From the NCBI GenBank assembly GCA_013365325.1, contig JABVXV010000299.1:1-64000 (forward strand): 64,000 nucleotides of DNA, in the 5' to 3' direction. The position numbers and the translations under genes were made by a program. The notes under the pieces are model-generated. The model did no database searches. It was given only the letters and a program-made list of their open reading frames with translations, and had not been told where the DNA came from. Origin of the DNA: Dipetalonema caudispina. Lineage: Eukaryota > Nematoda > Chromadorea > Rhabditida > Onchocercidae. Shown piece after piece: positions 33,607 to 46,396 of the stretch (positions are counted from its first letter, which is position 1; the number at the start of each line of letters is the position of its first letter).

Positions 33607-36600
33607 TCAATATGGACGTGAAGGTATCTGCGGTCGATCTGGTATCCTTGGCGGTACACCGTTTTGAACCGCTGAACTGTTATGTACTCGACTAAAACAA
33701 ATACTTGTTAAATACCTCGGGAGAAGTTTGCGACAAAATAAATGGTTCACTTCACAATTTTCTATTTGAAATCGAACATTACAATTAACAAACCGACCTT
33801 ACTACTTTGCCGACCGCACAACACATAGCATCTCTACTTACAAGTCATGCACAAAGATGATTATATAGAAAATAAGGGAAGTCAACTGTCACAGTATTCA
33901 TCATTTGAGATACTGGCTAGCTAAATTTCCGATAACAAGGAATTAGTTAGCCAACTTTAGCCGACAAATGTAAGAAATTATCTCCATAGAAAATGGGAAG
34001 ATTGGGGATTTCATACGTTTTGATAACAATTTCATTATTTGTTAGTCTCACCGTGTCTTCAAATTCCTTACATATTATTACTCAGCTGCATCATTCAATA
34101 AGGCATAGCCCAGTTGGGAGATTTAGTGATAACTAAATCCCGACTAGATTATGCAGGAAAAACAATTACATATACAATTTTTTTAGACTTCATGCAACAT
34201 GTTTTAGTGGTGAAAAAGCAATTAGCTTATTGCTGCTACAACAACCACAACTATTATGCTGTACTCAAAACCAACAAAATACTATGCGGTGTAGGATTAA
34301 CAACTGAATATATATTAAAAAAAAAAAATCACATGCATTACTAATCTTTTATTATAACAGCAAGCTGAAAAAAATACTAATCATTTACCCTTCGGAGAAT
34401 TATTTTGGACGCCTAAATGATTTCAAAAATTGATATTTTTAATAAATAAGAAGTGTTAAGCAAATGAAACACTCACAAGATATTAGTTTCTCAAACTTCC
34501 CATGATTATTATCAATAGAATGTTTCTGCATATCTTGCATGATCGAGACGTAATTTTGCATTTAATAATATTATATGTATCCACTTAACGCTTGACGAGA
34601 GAAAAAATTTCAAAAAAAAAAAAAATTTAGCAGAAACATCAACTGACCACGTAATTCCAATTTCTCAATATAAAATGAAATTAGATTCGAAAGAATTTAG
34701 AGAGGACAGTTAATACACTTACATGGGTAATAACGGAGCAGGAAGGCCACCCGGTGGTCCCGGTAGTGGTCGATTTGCAAGTGAAGATGCGCTCTGCACA
34801 TTCCCCGTCGGTCGTGGTGGCATTGGAGCTGGACGCTGCGCAGTTAATCCACCACCCATTCCAGGTCGCGGTACTGGAGACGGTCCATTCGATCTAAAGT
34901 GGAATTATTTTTTTTTGGATATCTTGAAAGTGTGACCTCTATTCTCCGGCAAAAACGGGACTTGTTGAATAAGTAACAAAAACTGAGTTTTCTGTTTGAA
35001 GTTATTCACAGTCAGAGTTATCATTATAAGATTTGCTTAAGTCTCAAAACAGTTACCTCAACCAATCACTTGCTACTGCAGGAGGTGCATCAGTTGAAAT
35101 CGTAGACATGTTTACTTCGCCAATAATTCTTAACGCTTCTTTGCAAGCATGATACATTCGGAACATTTCCTCTCGTTTCTGTGCTTCGAGTTGGCTTTCT
35201 TCCATTAGCGAATCCTAGAAAATAATTCCACTGGTTACCATGTAATACCAAGAAAAATAACAATCAAAAATAGGAGAAAAGCAGTTCATTAAAATAAATT
35301 TCGTTTTAACTAGTCATACAGAAGAACGAAGCATTCTACTGATTTTGCTACTTAGATGGAGAAAATTAGGAAACGCATGAAACTAAAAAAAAACTAACTG
35401 TGTCACCAAGTTGATAAAGATTAGCCAAAAGGTCACCGTCGCGTAGAAATTCACTAACCTGAAAAATAACTCACAAATTGAAAACTGAACAATCAGAATA
35501 AACTTGATTTTCTTTCTTCAATTTATGCGCTTCCTCGGATGTATGAATGGTACAGAGCGCTTGATATCAACTATCCGCATTGAGGCAATGAACGAAGCTT
35601 TTCAGGCATATGTGATATTGCTTCTCGATATCTTCTACTATTCCTACTCCTATTCTGGTATAAGCTGTTTAGATTGATTTTTGTAAAGTTTTAATCATCA
35701 GATGATCTTACTTTATTAACAATCAGAAACATAATTGCTTTCGGCACAAGATCTCGAATTGTTTTTGTGACGATCCGCATGTAAGAGTCGACCAAATTAC
35801 GAATTGTTTCCACTTGACGCTCAAGCTGTGGATCCACTGATGTTTCTTCAATTTCCGCAACAGTCTGTCAAAAAAAGTGATCCTTATTTTAAAAAAAAGG
35901 ATAATTTCGAAAAAAATACATGAGTTTTACATTTTTATCAAATACTATCTATCGAATTAGCGTAAAACTTCAAACAAAAATTTGAAAACTGAAAAACTTA
36001 CGTCTCCATCCTCGGTTGGCTTCTCCTTTTCTGGATAAACACCAGCACGAAGAAATGATGCTTTCCAGGCATCTACTTCATCCATGTTGCTAGCGCTCAG
36101 TTCTAATTGTTTATAATCCTTATAGATATTCCTGGCAAATATATCACAATTTGTATCATTTTGTCTCGAAAATATGAGTTATGTTCATGCTTATTACTCA
36201 TGCAGTTAGTAGGGTTCATATCATTTTCAAGATCACAAACTATTTCATCTAACACCTTATATTATCCATTATTTCGGTTATGCCCTGTATTATCCTCTAC
36301 AAAATCTCGATCACAAACAAGAATTTTACGACCATTTCTTCAATGCAAACAGCCATCAAGCAAGCACTACCAATATTTCCTGATATTATTTGGGGATAAG
36401 TTTTTTGCCTCCTAACGTTACATTCGGCCTCGCTTCTGTCTACTATACAGGTATTACTATTATTGAAATCATAACATTGAATTAATATTATGAGCTATTC
36501 CGCTCATTTCTCTCTTCACACACTTTTAGACTTTCATAGCCCATGAAGAGTTGAATCAACTGTGAATGCACATCATATCCTTTCAAAAGACGATATCTTA

Positions 36601-39600
36601 CACATAGTATTACCGCAAACAGCATGCCAAAAAAAAAAATAAATAAATAAAAGCGTCTAAGGTAAAGGCTGTTAATTTTGTGCGAAAAATGTTGTTAGTT
36701 GATTAAACGAAAATCGAACAGACACTTCTCTCACTATATGAATCACCATCTACTTTAGATAAACCAATTTACAACATTTTAATTTCAGGAGGAAAAGTTA
36801 CTGAAATATTATGCCGCTACAGTTACCTTCTGTAAAAAGAATATAAAATATCTCGTTGTTAGTGGAAATTAAAGAAAAAACATGTAAATATTAATCAGTA
36901 TAAGTGGGCTGGAGATGTTTTCTTTAGAATTTCCTGATTTATTTTCATGTATCAGCAAAATAATTCATCTATAGAGATGAAAATTCTGCATAAAGTACAC
37001 GATCATATAATTATTTGCTATCCTAAAAGGGCAGATATGACCTTCCTTTCCCCTTGAAACAACAGCACCAGCCCAATATCTCAAACCTTGGATTATAAAT
37101 TTGAGATAAAATATTTAACCGCATAAATTCAACAAGCGTCCCTCCGTCAGGCCATATGAATTTTCCAGCAAAATAATTAAATTGCTTACGTGCTGAAATT
37201 AAAGAAATCATCGCAGAAAAAGAGAGAGAAAGAAGAAAAATGAAGAAATTTATTTGGTTTTTTATTGAAAAAATCCTATTGGAAACTTTCAGATTACCAT
37301 TAAAGTATGCCTAATGCAACAGGCAAACGACTACAAATAATTTCAATGAAAGCATAGCAACGGTAAAAATGCACAACAAGCAAACATAATATAATGCCTA
37401 AATTTGATTTTTTCGTTAATAATTTTGTTAGTTCTTTAGTATTTTTTCTTTCTTTAGCTTTATAGTTACAGACTACCAAAGTATTTCAGTTGCCAGAAGA
37501 GAAAAAAAAACAACTTACTTTCCGTCGGGGTAGAAAAGAGCGAATTTGTGCTGCTTCGACATAAAACCAGCTTCGAGATCTCGCAATTTTATTCCATCCA
37601 ATGGTAACATATATTTTTTTTCCTTTTCCTATAATTAGATGCTCCAAAAAATATATCTAGTAAAAATGAATAGTACAACATGCCCGTATCTGAGAACTGG
37701 TAATATAGATATTAACGAGGTTTACGAATGAGCTTTTCAAAAAAAGAAAAAACGAAAGCCGAAAAAATAATCCTACCTAATACCTTAAAATTCATGAAGT
37801 TCAAAGTACTATACGAATAATTTCTTGGTACCCTGTATCATGAAAGGTTTTCAGTGAACCAATGCCGAAACATTTTCGACTCAAGAGCAAGAGCAAGCAA
37901 AGGCCACAAAAAAGCTGTGTAGAATGATTTTATATTGATTGTTTGAAAAAAAAATTCAGAATACTTAAAAAATTTCTAACTACTGCGTCACAGTTTGCAG
38001 GTTATATGAATTTATTATACGTATAACCGTAACTACAAAGGGCAGACTTTAAAAAAATCGGAAACAGGCTCTGCATACAGGACAAGAAGCTTTGTCAAAA
38101 AAAACTAACAAACAGAGGAAAAAAATCAGTAAGAACAATAAGAGATGGAAGTAGTATACCTCGTCATCCTTATACCATGACAAACTGTCAGATGTGAGTA
38201 CAAACCAACAATCTTTCGAACCACGTACGAATGATATATTGTGCACTGATAACCAGCCTTTCCTTATCACTTGATTACCGAGATTTTTCTTTTGTGAGGT
38301 CGATGATGCCTTTGCTTCCGCGCTACAAAACCAACAAACTATTATTGAATAATTTTTAAATGAAACATTTCAAAATATAAAAAAAAAAAAATATATGAAC
38401 TTCTTATAATGTCTTCGAATCAGGATAAGGCAAACTTAATTTCGAGATGTGAAATTAACGTCAAAAAAAGCAACCAAAGAGACTACCATGAATAACACCA
38501 TATTGTGAACTATCACGCGCAAACATAATTATCATAAGTTCAAGAGTAACACAATCTCATTATCATACCAAGCTATGATATATGCTGGACGGTGGTCTTT
38601 TGTTTATACATGATCAGCAGCATGAATGCCGCTAAAAATTAGACGAAGACTGGAAATCAATCATTAAAACGGAAACTTGCTTTGAAAACCCGATGAAATC
38701 CTCATGATTAGTATTCATATAAGCAAGCTCGTAATCAACAAGCATCGATATGTGATATTTCGCAGACTGTTCTTTTTCTCGCATACTTGTTGTTACAATT
38801 CGTTCAATTTCATCGCGTAATCTTGGATAACGTGCAACCTAGAATATATGTCCGATTATATTTTATTACAACCACAGTAAGGAAGAAAGACAACCTATTC
38901 TATCTATTAAAACTTTTTTTTTTTTTTTTTTTTTTTTCTAAGGGTAAGTTTTGTAGCTACACTCTATTTATCTTAACTGAGGATAAAAAAAAAGAAACAT
39001 TAAAGGAGAATAATTTTGAAACATTAATAAAACATATCGATTGTTCAACCAACAGCTTAATAAAACACGCAATAATCTAATGACCAGGAATTCGATGTTT
39101 CAATCATGCAGTAACAGTGTAATCGCAGCACTACCAGTAGCATCGGATAATTAGTAAGATTCAATGACATTCAAGATTATAAAAACACTGAAACATACAC
39201 ATTCAGCACACTGTCGCACAACAGAAGCCAATTCATTAACGACTAAATCAACACATTTTAATGATGGTTCCTTTAGGCGTTCGATTTGTTTCTTCACGAT
39301 AGCTTCAAATGCCATGTCAGGTGTGAACAGACCAACGCGGATACCATGAATATTACGTATTGCAATTTGTATTTCTCGTCTCATTTCCTATAAAATTAAA
39401 TCCCATCTAAACGTAAGCTAATCAGGAGTTAATTTTTTGTATCTAATACTACTATGTATAGTTATACTTTACTTTTCTCACAGGAAAACAAAAAAATCAT
39501 GTTTAAAGATATCCAAGACGATTACAATAGGAAATAGGAAAATATGAGCCCAATATTATAATGCCATGTCCTTTCGAAACTTCTGTCTGAAATCTGAGAT

Positions 39601-42600
39601 GCAATATTAAGAGCTAAGATTAATTTCAAGTGCGCTAATCTCATCAAACTAAGAGGACTGAAAAGAATATGAATAATTCAACCTTTTCATCGATTTCCAT
39701 TTTCACGATCTCAAATGGAAATCGTTCGTGGAAAATTCGGTTAATTCGTGCACCTCCTGATAATTCATTTGTACTTACGGCCTTCGATGATGAACCTTCA
39801 ATTGATCGCTCGATATCTGTTGTGAAAGTTTGTACCATCCTAAGAATAATATCTTTTCACGAGATAAAAAGCAAGGAAGCTAATATTATATATTAACTGC
39901 AAAAAATCAGTTTGGATAAAAAAGCAACCCTTTCTATTCTAGCCCTTTAGTATATTGCAGAATAAATTTTGCAATGTGGAAAGTTTTATTTATAATGCGC
40001 AGACTACAAATTTGCAAAGTGACAAAAGTCCCCAATGACTTATAAAAACTCATTTTCAAAGAAAATCCTGCTTAACAAATTTAAATCATTAAAACAACGA
40101 TTGATACAAACACAGAACTCCCTTACACTATTCGTCCTATTATTAAAAAAAAAACGCAGAAACAATAACATACTGCATAAGAGCTTTCGTCTTCCTGGAC
40201 GGATCATTTGGTTGGAAATTTTTATATTCGTTAACATCCTTTTCTAGTGCATAAAGTTTTTTTTGCAAGGAATCCCTCAATGCCGGTAGCGTATCCTTGA
40301 TATGGTTTGTAAGTTGCTGATTTAGTGTCCTTTGCAAATATGGTGTTCCCAAACGATCTGCTAGATGTCTGTAAAAATAATGTTGTTGTTAGGCATAAGT
40401 TAATTAGTAATTCTCAATATAATTGCAAACTAGAAGTCTGTTACTTTGAAAGCAGGAAATATAATTTTCAAAAAAATCGACTAACAGATAAAAAAGGTTC
40501 ACCGATATGAGGGATGTGATATGAAAAATTTGCGCTCGGCATCAAGTGCTGCTCTTATATCTTTTTTACCAACAATATCTTTCTGACCTCGGTTTACAAC
40601 TCCAATATAACCTAAATTATGGTGAAGTATTTTTTGTCACCTGTTTTGTTCTTCTCACTTTTTTGAACAAAAAAAAAAAAAAAAAAACAATTTTGCATTT
40701 AGAAATATTTTTTGGAGAATATTCGGAAATAAAAATTAATGGAGATCCCATAATCAATGTATTTACTTTACTCTAAATTCGTGAATTAATATATATGGAA
40801 TTTCAAAACTTCAGGATTCGTACAGAACAGAGGAACAACCCAGTAATCCCTTCAGTAACCAAAAGTTGGGATCGCATGAAACTAATCTTCCTAGTAATTA
40901 TATCAAAGGAATTTTTTTTATTTCCTAACTGCTTGTCTATTTTATGAAAGATCTACAGTAATTTGATTAATAATTTACCTCTGCGAAGTGGAAACAAACG
41001 ATTTTCTAAAATGTCTCGAGCATCAGTACCTTCATCCATTAGATCCAACTTTGTCAAAACTCCGATGGTTCGCAATCCTTGTGGATCAACCTGTAGCCGT
41101 AGTTTCTTGATAAATGACAACAATACAACAAAAAAAAGAAAAAAAAAAACAAAAAAACAAAGGTTTCTGCTGTTTTAAAAATTGAAAGAAAAATTCAAAC
41201 TGTTTAGGGTTTTTTCCCGGTTCACATGTGATACTGCCGAACTAACCTCCCGCGCAAGTTTAAGTGCATCAGAGGTAGCAAGATCGCTATTTGCAGGGGT
41301 AACTGCCAAAACGAGACACGTTTCACGTGAAATATAAGTTAACAGCATTTCTCGTATCTGATGCTCAATATCAGGAGGTTGATCACCAACCGGTACTTTT
41401 GTTAAGCCCGGTAAATCGATAAGAGTTAGGTTTAACACTGAAAATTCAATTTATTTTAAATTTAAAGCTGAAAATATAAACATGATTTACTAGTCTTTCA
41501 CAATAAAAATATCATTTCTGAATTTATTAACATCAATGACTACGATTTCACCGGAGTGAGTACTGCATGAGGATCTTACAGGCTCCCAAAAAAGAATGCA
41601 AATGTCATTTCTACCCGTTTCTGACCAAGTTTAAGTGTATCGGATGAACAAGATAACTATGTCGGGATAACTCTATCCAGTTCTTAAGTTTAGTGAAGAT
41701 AAGTCATCTATTAAAAACAATTTTTTAATAACTGTACTTCACCAGAGTAACAGCAAATTCTTATCGTTACACAGAAAAGTTAGAAACCTGAGTTTTGTTT
41801 TGGAAAAAAGCATTGCCAAAAGAAAAGTTCCATGAAAATATCTGTAGGAGGGACAGCAGAATTTTGATTTACCATTTCGAAAAAAGTTATACCTTCCTGC
41901 CTCTAGCTTCCTTCGTCACACTTGGGTAAATAAGAATTCTTGGATACTTGCTTCACGAAAATATTAAACCGTCTTTTCCGTACAGCTTATCTTCCCTTTA
42001 AGGAGCATTTCATTTTGGACAAATATATTTTAGATACAAATCCAGTAGTCCATAGGTTTTTCAGTATAGGCCAATCCATTACCTGATTCTCTAGAAATCC
42101 AGAATGCCGCAGGCAGAAAGCTTCTCAAGAGTGTATTCGAAGAATGAAGTATTCTCCAATTAACGATTTTTTGTAAAAGAAAGATTTTTCCCACTTATTT
42201 TCCACTGCTATTCACACAGTACTTTTTCCAAGACCGTTCTCAGTAGGCACTCATAAAATTATTCAAATAAGCTAAGGTTTGAAATTTCTAACTTAATGCT
42301 TGATGCGTTAGTACCAGCGAAAAAAAAAATGTTTCTAAAATATATAGCTTCCTGGAAATTTCTAGAGATTCTGTTGACTTTGTTAGTTCTTTCATTGATG
42401 TCATAATAAAATCACAAAGTAGTTAAGATGAGAGAAAGCAGATCTGGGAGATACGTAATTTACTTCCCACTTTCACATGTATATAAAATGTCAAGAATGG
42501 AAAGCTGGGAATTAGATAACATGAGGGAACAATGCAGCAAGAATATTGCGAAACGAAATATTGCACAGGCTCACCTAGAAACGTTCAGGATATAATAAAT

Positions 42601-43428
42601 TAGGAAATGTATTTAAAAAAGTACCATTTGGACTGAAAATTCTCAAATTGATTGGAATCGGCGAAATGCCTTTATTTTGACCCGTTATACGATCTGTTTC
42701 ATCTTCAATTTCTTTCCTGATCATGTCGAAATCAGTGAATTTTTGTCCTCTTTTATGTAGAAATTCTCCATATTCTACAAATAAATAAACTCCATACTTA
42801 TTTACAATCGGCTTTATGGATATCGCACATTTTATGACTGCATGATCGAAACCAAAAATGAAACAAGTTAGGGTATTGTTTCTAGCGCTTTCTTTTACCA
42901 AGTCCAAGAATCAGATACTATGGAATACCGAACTGACCCATCAATTCTTTTATAACCGCTACTAACCTACATGTTGATCGTGCACCAATTGTAAAATTAG
43001 CGGTCTGCGGGTAACAATACCTGATCCTCGAGGAAGAAAATCCCTGGAATCGAAGATAAATACAGTAAGATCATTGAAGTGATGTAAAGAGATTCAAGAA
43101 AATTCTTTAAATTGCTCAGGGGAAAAAAAAAAACAAGAGAAAAAAGAAACTAACTTTCCAACGAAATTTTCGAGCACAGATGATTTACCTGCGCTCTGCC
43201 CCCCGACCACCGCTATTTGCGGAAGGTCAAAGTTTAGTGACGTCCCCAACTGAGCAAACGCATCCTGAAATGAGATACTGGATATGATGCAGTAATCGGA
43301 GTATTTGGTTTAATGAAATAATTTCGTAGCAGTTGGAAAATAACTGGAATTTTCAAATGATAACAATAAACCTGTAATTTATTGATAATCGGTATGAGGG
43401 CTTGCATGCCCGTATTAGCCCACGACAT
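33607..43428 (-). CDS. dyn-1: Dynamin GTPase
   Basis: Nineteen exons join in phase: 43372-43428, 43155-43264, 42967-43043, 42625-42774, 41247-41437, 40979-41090, 40503-40611, 40174-40368, 39683-39839, 39199-39387, 38681-38838, 38160-38322, 37519-37628, 36002-36131, 35712-35864, 35399-35458, 35057-35214, 34723-34893 and 33607-33691 (844 aa). It begins [19 protein letters not shown]. GTPase motifs are G1 GGQSAGKSS (40-48), G3 DLPG (139-142), G4 TKLD (208-211) and the G5-like NRGQ (239-242). The middle/stalk has [19 protein letters not shown] and [17 protein letters not shown]. The PH domain is about 516-628 ([24 protein letters not shown]). The GED is about 637-757. A proline/arginine-rich tail covers about 760-844. 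It matches classical membrane-fission dynamins of clathrin endocytosis. Intron 11 uses a GC donor. Acceptor GTTATTTAG lies 15 bases before the ATG. Confidence 0.97.
38323..38680 (-). other. GC-AG intron of dyn-1 (intron 11)
   Basis: Exon 11 can only join exon 12 in phase, giving GFSNAEAK (dynamins have GFANA here), if the intron starts with GCAAGT at 38680. The sequence is AA|GCAAGTTT, the usual form of a GC donor. The acceptor is TTTTGTAG ending at 38323. The nearest GT is three bases further on and breaks the frame. Confidence 0.8.
41610..41680 (-). pseudogene. Decayed partial copy of dyn-1 exon 5 within intron 4
   Basis: About 50 bases at 41627-41675 resemble exon 5 at 41256-41310, the part that encodes [16 protein letters not shown]. 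They share an identical 11-base block (AAGTTTAAGTG on the plus strand), then CAAGAT, CTAT and TAACT at matching spacing, with a few one-base gaps. By eye about 39 of 50 positions agree. The copy carries an in-frame stop and frameshifts, so it cannot be used as an exon. It lies about 370 bases from its apparent source. Confidence 0.5.
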
Positions 43429-45580
43429 TTTCACGCTCCTTTGCTAAATAACTACCACCACACTATACAGGTGCAAACGAAGTTAACTTCGAACAGATTT
43501 CTTTTTCGTTTCCGAAATAATTTGTCCAAAATGAAAATTTCCAATCAATTAGTATCGCAAGAGCTTGTACATAAAACGAAACTAAATGAATGTTTATGTA
43601 CTGAATCTCAGTGCCTGAAATAATTGCAATAGGAAGTTTCAAAAAATTCCAGTAAGTATAAGTGATATGAACAATGACAACATCCATTTGTAATTAAATT
43701 TTTTTTTTCATTTTTTTCCGGGAACTAACAGAGAATAATTGCGAGGCATTCGGTTGATAATCACGACATTAAATGCATCCGAAAATTTAAACAAATGATA
43801 TTATAAAATGCTTCAAATGAAAAATCCAATTTGTTGCTGGTAAGATAATCAACATAGTAAGATAAGCTGAAAAATGTGGATATTTAAAAACAGCACGAAA
43901 GCCGTTCATATGAAACTGCGATGGATACCAAAAATACGGATATTATGATAGACGCCGACCATATTGATGATATCGATAATTTAAAACTTTCTTAAACTTA
44001 TGAATATTAGAGTGTAAACCAGAATCATCGATGAGAAGGAAATCAAATTGGAAACCGAAAATAATACTAATAATGCTATGATAATTCTCTATATTGGCAA
44101 ATATTTCAAGTATATGCATGCAGTTTAGTCCAAGTGATAAATTATCATCTCGATCACTTACTGCCTCTCGTTTCCTGTTTGAACGATAAAGAACTACTGC
44201 TTAGTCATACCCTCGTCATTTAATTAATTCACAGAAGTTGCTTGCTCAAAATTCTTGCATTCAATTGATCCAATCTTTCTCAACAAGTGATAACTGTAAT
44301 AAGCAATGGAATAAAAAAAAGGAAGAAACTAGGAAAAAATTTGCCTTTTTAGGAAAGGAAATAGCTAGAAATACATTATGTGTGCTTTCGTTATGCTTTG
44401 CCATAAGTTCTACTTTTCCCTAACTTCAATAAAAGCAAGCAAAGCAAACATAGTACACATATATATATATACATATATATACACATACATTCAAAGACAT
44501 ATGCATGCATACGTACATACACATATACACATCAACAAATCCCCATAACCTCGCACCCTAATGGATAAGCTTTTTGGTAAAGAATCAATAAATCTTTTAT
44601 AGCTTCCACAAAAAAACAAGGTGGCAGTAGGAGATGTGTATATGTACTTTTGCGAACATTTTTCCAATATTTTAACAATTTACGGTAGCAAAAAGATTTC
44701 TATTGACGGTGTAAGTAATACAAAGAAGTAATCGAAGGAGTATATATGCGTAAGAAGGATTGAAAAACAGCATTTAACGTAATGATACATGAAAAATTGA
44801 ATATTTAAGGGAAAAATTAAAAAACTAATCATGTAAAATCGATAGATAATTATCATGACAATAAAATGACATGAAAGTAGTTACGTAGTTGCACGGAGAT
44901 ACATGGATAACGATAAGTACTAAAAGGATCAAAGGAAAGAAATAATGAAAATTCTATAGCAATGACAGCGTAATTATTCTCATCGAAATGAGAACTATCC
45001 CCTATTCTAAAAATCAGCTATCAGTATATTAGATAAGTTACAATCCATAAACTTTATGCTGAATGTAACCATGTAAAATGAATTGTTTATATAAACATCG
45101 CAAACTGTTTACCATAAACTATATCAATAGTCGTCATCAGATTATTCATGTCAGCAAACATAATGTAGATGCAGAATAACTGAAGTGCATTTGAAGCGAA
45201 AAAAAAGAGAAGAAAGAAAGAAACGTCTAGAAATATCACTATCAATAATGAACATTTAATCATTCAAATATGTATGTGTCATAACCTGCAACATGAAAAA
45301 TATAAATTAATCAAAAATAATCATCCGTAAAATGAACAGTAAATTTTGTATAAATGATAAGAAAGAGTACTATAAATTGAATTGTTAAACTCATTTGTTG
45401 CTTGCTTGATAAGAATCTAGTAAATATGAATTAGAAGAAAGACGAAATAATCAATAGATGAAAAAAATTTGAACAAATTATTAGTTTCATAAATCAAAAT
45501 GCTTGTAAGAGAAGAAGTGAGAAACTACCAGAAATGGGTCAATTGTTAGTCCTTATAAAAATTAAACCTCGATAAACAAC
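43429..45580. other. dyn-1 upstream region
   Basis: AT-rich with no supported exon. Frames at 43402-43623 (+), 43463-43687 (-) and 44238-44423 (+) lack splice support and resemble nothing known. Any dyn-1 promoter elements were not recognisable. Confidence 0.45.
44455..44533. repeat. Mixed (TA)n/(CA)n alternating purine-pyrimidine repeat
   Basis: ACACATATATATATACATATATATACACATAC-type sequence continues in degraded form to about 44533, with ATGCATGCATACGTACATAC near the end. It is imperfect alternating purine-pyrimidine DNA. Confidence 0.85.
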
Positions 45581-45740
45581 AACCTCCCCCCCCGATATTT
45601 ACCGACGACCCTAACCATATGTCCCATTCCCCGTCCAAATTTCCCCCGCTCCTCGACCTGCATTGCAGTACATGCAACAAGCCTGTATGGAGGACAATAT
45701 GCAACGGGTATATCTCACTAACTGGTTTTTGCTGATGAAA
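45581..45740. other. C-rich island of unknown function
   Basis: About 140 bases with runs of five to eight C stand in AT-rich DNA. Plus-strand frames are open across it for about 55-60 codons but no start, splice pair or recognisable motif settles a gene. One frame contains LHCSTCNKPVW. An acceptor-like CATTGCAG and donor-like GGGTATAT also occur. Confidence 0.35.
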
Positions 45741-46341
45741 CCGATGAAGAAATATGGGTCATACATTAATTAGTGCTAATTTTACTACATACAAAATAAC
45801 TATCATTTTCATTTTGATCACCTATCATTTGACAAAATTCTTATCAAAAAAAAGAAAAACCTATGGCTCAAAAAATAAAATAAAATATTATTAAATTTTA
45901 ATACTGCCATATTTTTCTGCTATTAAAATAACAAGCAAACATTACGCGTACATTTAACCTATGTGATGATAATACGCACAATTTGATCTGTAGATAGATA
46001 TTTCTTGACAATAATATGCACAATTTGACCTATGACATTTTCTAACGATAATATGTACAAATTAACGTTTCATTAATATGCATCATTTTTCAATATTAAA
46101 CTTTTACAGAGTGAAAAAAAAAAGGAAAGAGGAAGAAAGTTAACAATACATATTGGCAAATTATCCCATCTAATTCAGATAATAATTATGAAATCTTATC
46201 GAAATTATTAGTTGTGACAAAATTTCAGATACTCTTTTACAGTTTTAAAAATTTCAAGTCCAGAAAAAAATCAAATCATAAAAAATTAATAATTCTATTG
46301 GAAAGGTTTCTTTGTAATCGCCGAATTTTTGAATGTATTTA

Positions 46342-46345
<4 letters not shown>

Positions 46346-46394
<49 letters not shown>
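46346..46394. repeat. (TG)n dinucleotide microsatellite
   Basis: About 24 perfect TG units. Confidence 0.98.

Positions 46395-46396
<2 letters not shown>

Noticed and set aside
34114..34344. 76-codon plus-strand frame in dyn-1 intron 18 with protein-like composition
   Set aside because: No ATG near its start, a stop immediately upstream, no splice partners, and no family recognised.
37023..37211. Open minus-strand frame after TTTAATTTCAG within dyn-1 intron 13, looked like a cassette exon
   Set aside because: Joined to exon 13 in the required phase it meets a stop in the second codon, and it does not resemble the PH domain.
42965..42971. GTAGGT as donor of dyn-1 exon 3
   Set aside because: It is four bases too early for the phase of exon 4. 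The later donor GTAG|GTTAGT restores HVEYGEFLH, as expected of dynamin.
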